Source: Intrasporangium calvum (lineage in GTDB: Bacteria > Actinomycetota > Actinomycetes > Actinomycetales > Dermatophilaceae). Taken from it: a stretch of 64,000 bases of DNA. The position numbers were made by a program, and so were the translations under genes. This document shows, piece after piece, positions 56,893 through 64,000 of this stretch; position 1 is the stretch's first letter, and every line of letters begins with the position of its first letter. Below the pieces are notes generated by a model that worked only from the letters and a program-made list of their open reading frames with translations, did no database searches and was not told the DNA's origin. Where the stretch lies: positions 1 to 64,000 of the forward strand of contig NZ_JAPFQL010000042.1 of assembly GCF_028446585.1 (NCBI RefSeq), in the 5' to 3' direction.

Positions 56893-58716
56893 GTGGACTT
56901 CGGCGGGCGAGACGAGACGAGCAAGACACACGCGGCCGTGCCCCCTCCGGCGAGCCGGCGCGTCGGCCCCTACGAGGCCTCGCTGCTGGCCACCCGCGAG
57001 AGCAGGCGTCACGAGGTGCAGCAGCGACAGCTGCGCAAGCGGCAGGTGCGGATCACCGTCGCTGCGGCCGCGGCGGTCGCGGTCGTCGCGGGGGTCGGGA
57101 TCGGCTTCCAGCTCCTCCGGGGCGGCAGCGACGCGCCCCCACTCGCGGCCCCCGGAGCGGCACCCGCCGCCCCCAGCACGCAGCACGTCACCTCGGGGTG
57201 CAAGCGGCCCGCCCACCTGACCGTGGCCGTGCCGGCGGCGATGGCGCCCGCGTTCACCGCGGTCGTCGAGGGCTTCACGGCGCAGCCCGGTGTGCCCTGC
57301 GCCGCCTTCACCGTCGTGCCCCTCGAGTCGAGCACGGTCGCCCAGTCGCTGGCCGGCCCGACCCGACCCGACGCCTGGGTCGTCGATGCCCACCTCTGGC
57401 TCGAGCAGGCCAACAGCCGCGCGGGCCTCGGGCTCGTGGCCGACGAGCCCTTCGCCGCGACTCCGGTGGTGCTCGCCATGACCCCCGCCTCGGCCGAGGA
57501 GACCGAGCGAGCCGCTTGGGCCGCACTGGCCGAGGGCAGCGACGACGGGCCGCGGCTCGCCCTGCCCGACCCGACCACGTCGACGGTCGGCCTGCTCGGG
57601 CTGGCCGCCGCCGCACCCGATGCCTCGGAGACGGCCCTGAAGCGGGTCGCGGAGAGCGCCCGGTCCTTCACCGAGCCCGGCTCGGCCATCGTCGCCGCGA
57701 GCGACGCCAGACGCGACGTCACGACGCCCGTCTCGATGGCCGAACTGACCCGCTACAACGCCACCAACGCGAACTCCCCCCTGACCGGGGTCGCACCGGC
57801 CGACGGCTCACCCACCCTCGAGTACTCCCTGGTCGCCGTCGCCGACGGCACCGTGGCTTCCCGGGTCCTGCGCAGCCTGCGTGACTTCCTCGCCTCGGAT
57901 GCCGCCCGGGCCGTCGTCGCGGCGCATGGCTTCACACCTCCGGGTGCCGGAGCATCGGCTCCGGCGGCCCCCAGCAGCAGCGTCGAGGCAGCCCCAGCGG
58001 GCACGCGGACGGGCGCAGAGGCGCCCGCGACCACGGCGCTGGGCAAGGTCACGCCGCTGCCGGCGCTGAGCCTCGCCACTGCCGAGAAGCTGCGCGACGC
58101 GTGGGCTGCGGTGCAGCCGGCCCCGTCGGGTGTGCTCGCGCTGGACACGTCCGGCACGACGCTGTCGCAGGTTGCCGGCAGCACGATCCTCGACCGGATC
58201 AGCGAGGGTGCCCAGCTGGGCATCGGCAGGCTGCCCGACCGAGCGAGGGTGGGACTGTGGCTCTACGGTCAGCACCTCGGGCCGAAGGGCGAGGACCATC
58301 TGGTGGTCGTGGCCCCGGGAGCACTGAGCCGGGCGGGCCAGCTGCAGGCGATCGCCAAGGGGCTGGAGTCGATGCCGACCGTCGCGGGCGGTGGGCGGGG
58401 CCTCTATGACACGGTCATCGCCGCAGTGGACGCCGCGCGGGCCCAGGCGCAGCCGGGTCGAGCCAGCACGGCCGTCGTCGTCACGGCCGGTCCGAATGAC
58501 GATGACTTCGGCGCCTCCCTCGGCGCAGTCAAGGCGCACCTGAGCAAGAACGACCCGGCCAAGGGCGTGCAGCTCGTCATCATCGGCGTCGGCAGCAAGC
58601 CAGACGCAACGCTCCTCACCGAGGTGGCCAGGTCGGCCGGAGGCACCTATCAGGCGGTGCAGGGCTCGGACGACCTGGCACCGGCCATCGCCGCGGCCCT
58701 CGCCGGCCGGCCCTGA
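56893..58716 (+). CDS. Paralogous membrane vWA-like protein with degenerate MIDAS
   Basis: The protein has 607 residues from GTG 56893. Layout is the same as in the preceding gene: RRVGPYEASLLATRES, a transmembrane helix (VRITVAAAAAVAVVAGVGIGF), a binding-protein-like region with two Cys (SGCKRPAHL, GVPCAAF), an Ala/Pro linker and a C-terminal vWA fold. The MIDAS reads LALDTSGTTL, so the third metal Ser is Thr. GGGRGLYDT and AGPNDDDFGASL match the paralog closely. Metal binding may be weakened or changed. Confidence 0.8.
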   Translation: MDFGGRDETSKTHAAVPPPASRRVGPYEASLLATRESRRHEVQQRQLRKRQVRITVAAAAAVAVVAGVGIGFQLLRGGSDAPPLAAPGAAPAAPSTQHVTSGCKRPAHLTVAVPAAMAPAFTAVVEGFTAQPGVPCAAFTVVPLESSTVAQSLAGPTRPDAWVVDAHLWLEQANSRAGLGLVADEPFAATPVVLAMTPASAEETERAAWAALAEGSDDGPRLALPDPTTSTVGLLGLAAAAPDASETALKRVAESARSFTEPGSAIVAASDARRDVTTPVSMAELTRYNATNANSPLTGVAPADGSPTLEYSLVAVADGTVASRVLRSLRDFLASDAARAVVAAHGFTPPGAGASAPAAPSSSVEAAPAGTRTGAEAPATTALGKVTPLPALSLATAEKLRDAWAAVQPAPSGVLALDTSGTTLSQVAGSTILDRISEGAQLGIGRLPDRARVGLWLYGQHLGPKGEDHLVVVAPGALSRAGQLQAIAKGLESMPTVAGGGRGLYDTVIAAVDAARAQAQPGRASTAVVVTAGPNDDDFGASLGAVKAHLSKNDPAKGVQLVIIGVGSKPDATLLTEVARSAGGTYQAVQGSDDLAPAIAAALAGRP

Positions 58717-58734
58717 CCGCACCCCGAGGACGGC

Positions 58735-59190
58735 TCAGTCCGGCGGCAGCGTGCTGAGGTCGCCCGTGTAGACGATCTCCTCGGCGATGACTCGCAGCTT
58801 GAGGTTGGCGGCCTGGCTGGCCCGCTTGAGGATGTCTACGGCATCCGTCTCGCTCACGCGTCGGCTCACCATCACGATGCCGATGGCCGCGCCGATCTTG
58901 CGGGACGACGTCAACGCGTCCTGCAGCTGTGCGATGTGCTCCGCACTGAGCAGCCCATCCTCATAGAGCTCCTTGAGCATGAGCCGGTCCACGTCGGCTC
59001 GGGTCTCGAGGTCATCGATCCGGCGACGATCGGAGTCGGCGCGGTCATCGGTGGCGCTGGCCCGGTCGTGGGCTTCGGTGAGGCGGTTGTGCAGGTGCGC
59101 GATGTCCGCCTGCGTGACGGCCACCCTCGCGCTCAGCTCCTCGAACCGCCGCTGCGACTCGAGGCCGCTCTCCGGTTGCTCGTTGCTCAT
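58735..59190 (-). CDS. Coiled-coil ANTAR-domain protein
   Basis: The protein has 151 residues from ATG 59190. The N-terminal half is a coiled coil (RRFEELSARVAVTQADIAHLHNRL, ADSDRRRIDDLE). The C-terminal ANTAR helices (LQDALTSSRKIGAAIGIVMV, DAVDILKRASQAANLKLRVIAEEIV) bind RNA hairpins and act in antitermination. No receiver or GAF domain is fused, so the input is likely a partner or the coiled coil itself. Confidence 0.87.
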   Translation of the reverse strand: MSNEQPESGLESQRRFEELSARVAVTQADIAHLHNRLTEAHDRASATDDRADSDRRRIDDLETRADVDRLMLKELYEDGLLSAEHIAQLQDALTSSRKIGAAIGIVMVSRRVSETDAVDILKRASQAANLKLRVIAEEIVYTGDLSTLPPD

Positions 59191-59291
59191 GACTCGATTA
59201 TGTCCAGACACGTCCGGTCTGCGGGAGATGAAGAGCACATCCGAGCATCTGGGATCACGGCGCGAGGGGGCTGCGACCGGGTACGGGGCGC

Positions 59292-59339
59292 CTGACGTGG
59301 CGCCGGGTCAAAAAGCGGCCCGGCGTCCCGCCACGTCAG
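59292..59339. terminator. Hairpin overlapping the ispH stop
   Basis: CTGACGTGGCG/CGCCACGTCAG with an inner CCGGG/CCCGG stem and AAAAA in the loop. It covers the ispH stop codon on the minus strand. Confidence 0.65.
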
Positions 59340-60355
59340 TGCAGCGAGCCGGCGTCCTCGAAGGCCGCGTCGTGCCGCACCGTGCCCGCCTCGGAGCCGG
59401 AGAGGCGCTTGATGTCGCGGCTCAGCTCGTGCGGCAGGGCGAAGAGGAGCGACTCCTCGGCCGCGACGACGGGCTGGACGGTGGCGTAGCCGCGCTCCGC
59501 CAGCCACGTCAGGACGTCACGGACGAGCACCTCGGGGACGCTCGCACCGGAGGTGACCCCGACGGTGGTGACGCCCTCGAGCCAGGCCTCCTGGATCTCG
59601 TCGGCGTAGTCGACGAGGTGGCCGGCCCGCGCGCCGTGCTCCACGGCGACCTCGACGAGGCGCACGGAGTTGGAGGAGTTGCGGGAGCCGACGACGATCA
59701 TCAGGTCGGTGTCAGGGGCCATCTGCTTCACGGCGAGCTGACGGTTCTGCGTGGCGTAGCAGATGTCGTCGCTCGGGGGGTTCTGCAGCGCGGGGAACTT
59801 CTCCTTGAGCCGCTTGACCGTCTCCATCGTCTCGTCGACGGACAGCGTGGTCTGCGAGAGCCAGACGACCTTCTCGGGGTCGCGGACGGTGACGTTGTCG
59901 ACGTCGTCGGGGCCATCGACGATGGTGATGTGCTCGGGCGCCTCGCCGGAGGTGCCGATGACCTCCTCGTGTCCCTCGTGTCCGATGAGGAGGATGTCGT
60001 AGTCGTCGTTGGCGAAGCGGACCGCCTCGCGGTGCACCTTGGTGACGAGGGGGCACGTCGCGTCGATCGTCTTGAGGCTGCGGGTGCGGGCCTCCTCGTG
60101 GACCACGGGGGCGACGCCGTGCGCCGAGAAGATGACCGTGGCGCCCTCGGGCACCTCTTCGGTCTCGTCGACGAAGATCGCGCCGCGCCGCTCGAGAGTG
60201 TTGACGACGTGCTTGTTGTGGACGATCTGCTTGCGCACGTAGACCGGGGGCCCGTAGAGCTCGAGCGCCTTCTCCACCGTCACCACGGCGCGGTCGACGC
60301 CCGCGCAGTAGCCCCGGGGGGCGGCCAGGAGAACCTTCTTCTCGGGCTGAGTCAT
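59336..60355 (-). CDS. ispH: 4-hydroxy-3-methylbut-2-enyl diphosphate reductase
   Basis: The protein has 339 residues from ATG 60355 ([17 protein letters not shown]). The three Fe-S Cys are in [21 protein letters not shown] and [10 protein letters not shown]. It catalyses the last MEP-pathway step to IPP/DMAPP, using a [4Fe-4S] cluster. It is divergent from xseA; a dispersed repeat lies in the shared promoter region. An open frame upstream runs antisense through xseA and is not coding. Confidence 0.95.
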   Translation of the reverse strand: MTQPEKKVLLAAPRGYCAGVDRAVVTVEKALELYGPPVYVRKQIVHNKHVVNTLERRGAIFVDETEEVPEGATVIFSAHGVAPVVHEEARTRSLKTIDATCPLVTKVHREAVRFANDDYDILLIGHEGHEEVIGTSGEAPEHITIVDGPDDVDNVTVRDPEKVVWLSQTTLSVDETMETVKRLKEKFPALQNPPSDDICYATQNRQLAVKQMAPDTDLMIVVGSRNSSNSVRLVEVAVEHGARAGHLVDYADEIQEAWLEGVTTVGVTSGASVPEVLVRDVLTWLAERGYATVQPVVAAEESLLFALPHELSRDIKRLSGSEAGTVRHDAAFEDAGSLH

Positions 60356-60399
60356 GCGCCCATGGTAGGTCGGCAGGCGGTGACCTCCCCAATCGCGCC

Positions 60400-60422
60400 C
60401 GTATGCCGCTGGGCCGGCTCCC
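60400..60422 (+). repeat. Dispersed repeat between ispH and xseA
   Basis: CGTATGCCGCTGGGC followed by CGGCTCCC, a one-base variant of the full unit. Confidence 0.8.
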
Positions 60423-60472
60423 GGCCTCGTCCTGACCTTCGACCGTCGGTCGGGAGCCGTAGGGTGACCACC

Positions 60473-61792
60473 GTGAGCACGATGGGACCGCTGCCGGAGA
60501 AGGCGGCCGAGACCACTGCCGAGCAGCCGTGGCCCGTGCGGGTCCTCAGTCTCAAGATCGCCGACTACGTCGACCGGATGTCGCAGCTGTGGGTCGAGGG
60601 CCAGGTCGTCCAGTTCAACCCCCGCGGCGGCACGGCGTTCCTCACCCTGCGCGACCCCGACGTCGACATGTCGCTCTCGGTCTCGGTGCCGATGAACGCC
60701 GTCAACGCCATGCCGATCCCGCTCACCCAGGGCGCGCGGGTCGTGCTCCAGGCCAAGCCGACCTTCTGGACGAAGCGGGGCACCCTGCAGCTCGAGGCGC
60801 GGCAGATCCGCCCGGTCGGCATCGGCGACCTGCTGGCCCGGGTCGAGGTGCTCAAGCGCACTCTGGCCGCGGAGGGGGTCTTCGACGCCGAACGGAAGCG
60901 GCCGATCCCGTTCCTGCCGCACCGCGTGGGCCTCATCACCGGGCGAAGCTCCGCGGCCGAGAAGGACGTCGTCGAGAACGCCCGGCGCCGCTGGCCGGCC
61001 GTCCGCTTCGAGATCCGCGAGGTCGCGGTCCAGGGCAACACGGCGGTGACCGAGGTCTGCGCCGCGCTCGTCGAGCTCGATGCGCACCCCGAGGTCGACG
61101 TCATCGTCATCGCTCGCGGTGGCGGCGCGCTCGAGGAGCTCTTGCCCTTCTCCAACGAGGCGATGATCCGTGCGGTCGCCGCGGCTCGCACCCCGGTCAT
61201 CAGCGCGATCGGCCATGACGTCGACCAGCCACTCCTCGACCTCGTCGCGGACTGGCGGGCATCCACTCCGACCGACGCCGGCAAGAAGGTCGTGCCTGAC
61301 GCGGCCCGCGAGGTCGCCCTCGTGGCCGGCGGCCGGGACCGGCTGCGCGGGGCCGTGCTGCGCCGGGTCGAGGCGGAGCAGCGCGGCCTGCGTGCCCTGC
61401 TGACCCGGCCCGTGCTGGCCGACCCGGTCGCGCAGGTGCGGGTGCGACGGACCGAGATCGACGGCCTGCGCGAGCGGACGCGCCTGCGGATGGAGGCGCG
61501 ACTCCAAAGGGCCGGCGACCAGGTCCTGCACCTGCGGCGTCAGGTCACCGCCCTCTCACCCCAGTCGACGCTCGACCGGGGCTACGCCGTCGTCCAGCAC
61601 CGCGACGGCCGCATCGTCATGGACCAGGAGGACGTGGGCATCGGCGAGCTGCTCCGCGTCCGCGTCGCCCGCGGCGACTTCGGCGTGCGCCCGGTGACCG
61701 ACGGCCTCGACGATCCGGCAGCCGGACCCGAGCCAGCGCCGGCGAAGGCGAAGCCCGCGCCGCGCAAGCGGGCCCCGCGACGCCCGGCATAG
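60473..61792 (+). CDS. xseA: Exodeoxyribonuclease VII large subunit
   Basis: The protein has 439 residues. GTG 60473 has AGGGTG upstream; ATG 60482 is an alternative. An N-terminal OB fold ([23 protein letters not shown]) is followed by the catalytic core ([61 protein letters not shown]) and a coiled coil. It degrades single-stranded DNA together with XseB. The Lys/Pro-rich C-tail is a lineage extension. It ends 10 bases before xseB. Confidence 0.95.
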   Translation: MSTMGPLPEKAAETTAEQPWPVRVLSLKIADYVDRMSQLWVEGQVVQFNPRGGTAFLTLRDPDVDMSLSVSVPMNAVNAMPIPLTQGARVVLQAKPTFWTKRGTLQLEARQIRPVGIGDLLARVEVLKRTLAAEGVFDAERKRPIPFLPHRVGLITGRSSAAEKDVVENARRRWPAVRFEIREVAVQGNTAVTEVCAALVELDAHPEVDVIVIARGGGALEELLPFSNEAMIRAVAAARTPVISAIGHDVDQPLLDLVADWRASTPTDAGKKVVPDAAREVALVAGGRDRLRGAVLRRVEAEQRGLRALLTRPVLADPVAQVRVRRTEIDGLRERTRLRMEARLQRAGDQVLHLRRQVTALSPQSTLDRGYAVVQHRDGRIVMDQEDVGIGELLRVRVARGDFGVRPVTDGLDDPAAGPEPAPAKAKPAPRKRAPRRPA

Positions 61793-61802
61793 GGTGGTCC
61801 GC

Positions 61803-62027
61803 ATGGCTGACGCAGAGACCGAGGCGACGTTCCCCGACATCGCGCAGCTGCGCTACGAGGACGCCCGCGAGGAGCTCATCGGCATCGTGGCCAAGCTCGA
61901 GGCCGGCCAGGCTCCGCTCGAGGACTCGATGCAGCTCTGGCGGCGCGGCGAGGCACTGGCAGCGCACTGCCAGAAGTGGCTCGACGGCGCCCAGGCCGAG
62001 ATCGAGCAGGCCACCGCGAAGGACTGA
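61803..62027 (+). CDS. xseB: Exodeoxyribonuclease VII small subunit
   Basis: This 74-residue helical protein has LRYEDAREELIGIVAKLEAGQAPLEDSMQLWRRGEALAAHC, the full XseB motif. ATG 61803 is preferred over the frame-open GTG/ATG just upstream because MADAETE is the family-like start. It forms the stalk of Exo VII with XseA. Confidence 0.93.
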   Translation: MADAETEATFPDIAQLRYEDAREELIGIVAKLEAGQAPLEDSMQLWRRGEALAAHCQKWLDGAQAEIEQATAKD

Positions 62028-62060
62028 GCCGACCGCCCGAGGTCACCCGACCCGGGGACC

Positions 62061-62076
62061 GAGCCCAGCGGCATAC
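62061..62076 (-). repeat. Dispersed repeat, core copy after xseB
   Basis: GAGCCCAGCGGCATAC between convergent xseB and DUF4245 genes. Confidence 0.7.
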
Positions 62077-62203
62077 CGCTCAGGGCAGGGCTCCGGACGA
62101 CCGCTGCTCGCGGAACTGCGGTCCGGGGCACGTCCCCGAGCAGCACCCGCGCGCCGAGTCCGACCAACGGTCGTCCGACGCCAGCAGCCCACAGACCGTC
62201 AGG

Positions 62204-62779
62204 TCAGGGGGCCGGGGTGACCTCGCGGAGCGCTGCGACGAACGTCTTGAGCTCGGCCTCGACCGCCGTGCCGGTGGCCACCAGAGTGGTGTCGCCGGAG
62301 CGCTCGACATAGCTGACCTGCGAGCCGCCGCGGGCCACGTAGCGCTCGAACGTCCGGCCACCGACCGTCACGGACCCCTCGCGGGCGCCGTCGTTCACCG
62401 AGCGGTCGACCCAGCCCTCGGTGACCTCGGTCGCCTCCTTGAGGGCGATGTCGCCACCCTCGGGCGTCTCCCACACGGTCGTGAACGTCGGCACGCCCTC
62501 GGTGCCGGGCCCGTAGGTCGCCACCGTCGGCACCCAGCCGTCGCCGAGCCCCTGCGGCAGCTCGAGCGTCCCGCCCGTCTGGGTCATCGTCGCTCGGGCC
62601 TTGCCCAGGGCGTCGACGGCAGGCCGGTCGACCTCGCTGATCCGCGGGACGATGGCGACGAGCGCGGCGACCAGCAGACCCATGAAGAGCAGCGACCGCA
62701 GCATGTTGGACAACGAACCCATCGAGTAGCGGCTGGGGCGCGGTGCGTCGGTCGTCGGCACGGTCTCCGGGGCGGTCAT
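62204..62779 (-). CDS. DUF4245 membrane protein
   Basis: The protein has 191 residues from ATG 62779. One N-terminal transmembrane helix (LRSLLFMGLLVAALVAIVP) is followed by an extracellular domain (LGDGWVPTVATYGPGTEGVPTFTTVWETP, VYERSGDTTLV-like). DUF4245 is conserved beside glpX in Actinobacteria; function is unknown. Confidence 0.87.
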   Translation of the reverse strand: MTAPETVPTTDAPRPSRYSMGSLSNMLRSLLFMGLLVAALVAIVPRISEVDRPAVDALGKARATMTQTGGTLELPQGLGDGWVPTVATYGPGTEGVPTFTTVWETPEGGDIALKEATEVTEGWVDRSVNDGAREGSVTVGGRTFERYVARGGSQVSYVERSGDTTLVATGTAVEAELKTFVAALREVTPAP

Positions 62780-62922
62780 GGGACCATCGTCCCCGAGGCG
62801 GCGGACCGGGCCAAACCCGCTGCCGATCACCACCGCCAGGCGTCTCCGGCACCTTGTCCGTGCCGGCTCTCGCGTCCCGATAGGCTGACGCCGTCCGCGA
62901 TGACGCAGAGCCGGAGGATCCA

Positions 62923-63915
62923 ATGAAGCACAGTCCGCCCGATCGCAACCTAGCCCTCGAGCTCGTTCGAGTCACCGAGGCAGCGGCGATGGCAGGTGGA
63001 CGCTGGGTCGGCCGCGGCGAGAAGAACAAGGCCGACGGTGCCGCGGTCGAGGCGATGCGGGCGATGATCTCCACCGTCAGCATGAACGGCATCGTCGTCA
63101 TCGGTGAGGGCGAGAAGGACAACGCCCCGATGCTCTTCAACGGCGAGCACGTGGGTGACGGCACCGGCCGCGAGTACGACGTCGCCGTCGACCCGATCGA
63201 CGGCACGACGTTGACGGCCAAGGGCATGCCCAACGCCGTCTCGGTCATGGCCGTGGCCAACCGCGGCGCGATGTACGACCCATCCGCCGTCTTCTACATG
63301 GACAAGCTCGCCACGGGCCCCGACGCGGCCGACGTGGTCGACATCCGGCTCCCCGTCGCCGAGAACATCCGCCGCGTCGCCAAGGCGAAGAACGAGACGC
63401 CGGCCGACGTCACCGTCGTCATGCTCGACCGCCCGCGCCACGATGCACTGGCCGCCGAGGTGCGCGCCGCCGGGGCCCGCATCCGCTACATCACCGACGG
63501 CGACGTCGCAGGTGCCGTCATGGCCGCCCGGCCCGGCACCGGTGTCGACCTGCTCCTCGGCATCGGCGGCACCCCCGAGGGCATCATCGCCGCCTGCGCC
63601 ATCAAGTGCGTCGGTGGCGTCATCCAGGGCCGTCTCTGGCCCAAGGACGACGACGAGCGCCAGAAGGCCCTCGACGCCGGCCACGACCTGGAGCGCGTGC
63701 TCTCGACCGATGACCTCGTGACGAGCGACTGCTTCTTCGTCGCGACCGGCATCACCGACGGGGAGCTGCTGCGCGGCGTGCGCTACGGCAGCAACTCCGC
63801 CCGCACCCACTCGCTCGTCATGCGCTCGCGCAGCGGCACGATCCGCACCATCGAGAGCGAGCACAACTTCAGCCGCCCCGGCTGGTTCGGCGCCGCCGAC
63901 ATGGTCGAGGACTGA
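62923..63915 (+). CDS. glpX: Class II fructose-1,6-bisphosphatase
   Basis: This 330-residue GlpX-family enzyme has [35 protein letters not shown] (metal site), [19 protein letters not shown] and [12 protein letters not shown]. It dephosphorylates fructose-1,6-bisphosphate in gluconeogenesis; mycobacteria use this class as the main FBPase. It is divergent from DUF4245 and 10 bases before the next gene. Confidence 0.95.
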   Translation: MKHSPPDRNLALELVRVTEAAAMAGGRWVGRGEKNKADGAAVEAMRAMISTVSMNGIVVIGEGEKDNAPMLFNGEHVGDGTGREYDVAVDPIDGTTLTAKGMPNAVSVMAVANRGAMYDPSAVFYMDKLATGPDAADVVDIRLPVAENIRRVAKAKNETPADVTVVMLDRPRHDALAAEVRAAGARIRYITDGDVAGAVMAARPGTGVDLLLGIGGTPEGIIAACAIKCVGGVIQGRLWPKDDDERQKALDAGHDLERVLSTDDLVTSDCFFVATGITDGELLRGVRYGSNSARTHSLVMRSRSGTIRTIESEHNFSRPGWFGAADMVED

Positions 63916-63925
63916 CGACCCTGTC

Positions 63926-64000
63926 ATGACCGCTCCCGCTGCCTCCGGACACGCCCGCACCCTCGTCATCGGCGAGGCGCTCATCGACGCCGTGACGTCG
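63926..64000 (+). CDS. PfkB-family carbohydrate kinase, 5' fragment
   Basis: Only 25 codons are present before the window ends. MTAPAASGHARTLVIGEALI and the following Asp-Ala-Val fit the start of PfkB sugar kinases (fructokinase-like). It directly follows glpX, so a sugar-phosphate role is plausible. Too short for a firm call. Confidence 0.5.
   Translation, partial: MTAPAASGHARTLVIGEALIDAVTS

Noticed and set aside
58973-60472. Very long plus-strand open frame (939 codons) ahead of xseA
   Set aside because: It runs antisense through the ANTAR gene and ispH. Only the part from 60473 has the XseA motifs and a ribosome site.
60356-61531. Minus-strand open frame extending ispH upstream
   Set aside because: It is antisense to xseA, low-complexity in composition, and IspH starts naturally at MTQPEKK.

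Overview
This 64-kb window is high-GC actinobacterial chromosome. Mycothiol biosynthesis (mshB), the sigE-rseA-htrA-tatB envelope-stress block, DUF3117, DUF4245, GTG starts and likely leaderless promoters all point to Actinobacteria. From recalled synteny, two blocks match regions that lie close together in Mycobacterium tuberculosis. They are typA / family-5 binding protein (lpqW position) / mshB / fdxA-aminotransferase / dapD-dapE / LOG / DUF3117 / methyltransferase / sigE-rseA-htrA-tatB / mrp / MgtE-like, and ychF / ispH / xseA-xseB / DUF4245 / glpX. The genus is not decidable by eye; a family such as Intrasporangiaceae is my guess. I see no rRNA, tRNA, CRISPR array, transposase or prophage gene.

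Layout. 0-4.4 kb: a two-gene minus-strand operon encoding a lipase-CHAT protease fusion and a metacaspase, divergent from a RIO1-like kinase. 5.5-9.5 kb: small secreted and hypothetical proteins, an extensin-like peptidase and two overlapping CitE/malyl-CoA-lyase-type genes. 9.6-17.7 kb: soluble MgtE-like protein, DUF1003, Mrp, TatB, HtrA, anti-sigma factor, SigE and O-methyltransferase. 17.8-28.9 kb: DUF3117, enoyl-CoA hydratase, PIG-V-like membrane protein, DivIVA-like protein, LOG, divergent dapE/dapD, transglycosylase-like protein, citrate synthase, DapC-type aminotransferase, ferredoxin and GNAT. 29-36 kb: VanW, MshB, an LpqW-position lipoprotein, TypA and Nudix. 36.3-42.4 kb: a complete oligopeptide/dipeptide ABC operon. 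42.6-51.4 kb: DsbA/FrnE, hydrolase, NTF2-like protein, Ser/Thr kinase, CmtR-like sensor with a cation transporter, GAF-SpoIIE phosphatase, GNAT and a hypothetical gene. 51.5-64 kb: YchF, thioesterase, RmuC, two paralogous membrane vWA proteins, ANTAR, IspH, XseAB, DUF4245, GlpX and the start of a PfkB kinase.

Two signals stand out. The first is the metacaspase plus lipase-CHAT operon, which looks like a protease-activated effector module; that function is inference. The second is a dense dispersed repeat, CGTATGCCGCTGGGC usually followed by TCGCTCCC. At least 18 copies lie between genes and, in frame, inside at least six genes (CHAT, extensin-like, CitE-like, PIG-V-like, mshB, ychF), where it encodes short inserts such as PAAYG. 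A second repeat class consists of long intergenic hairpins with related arms and loops.
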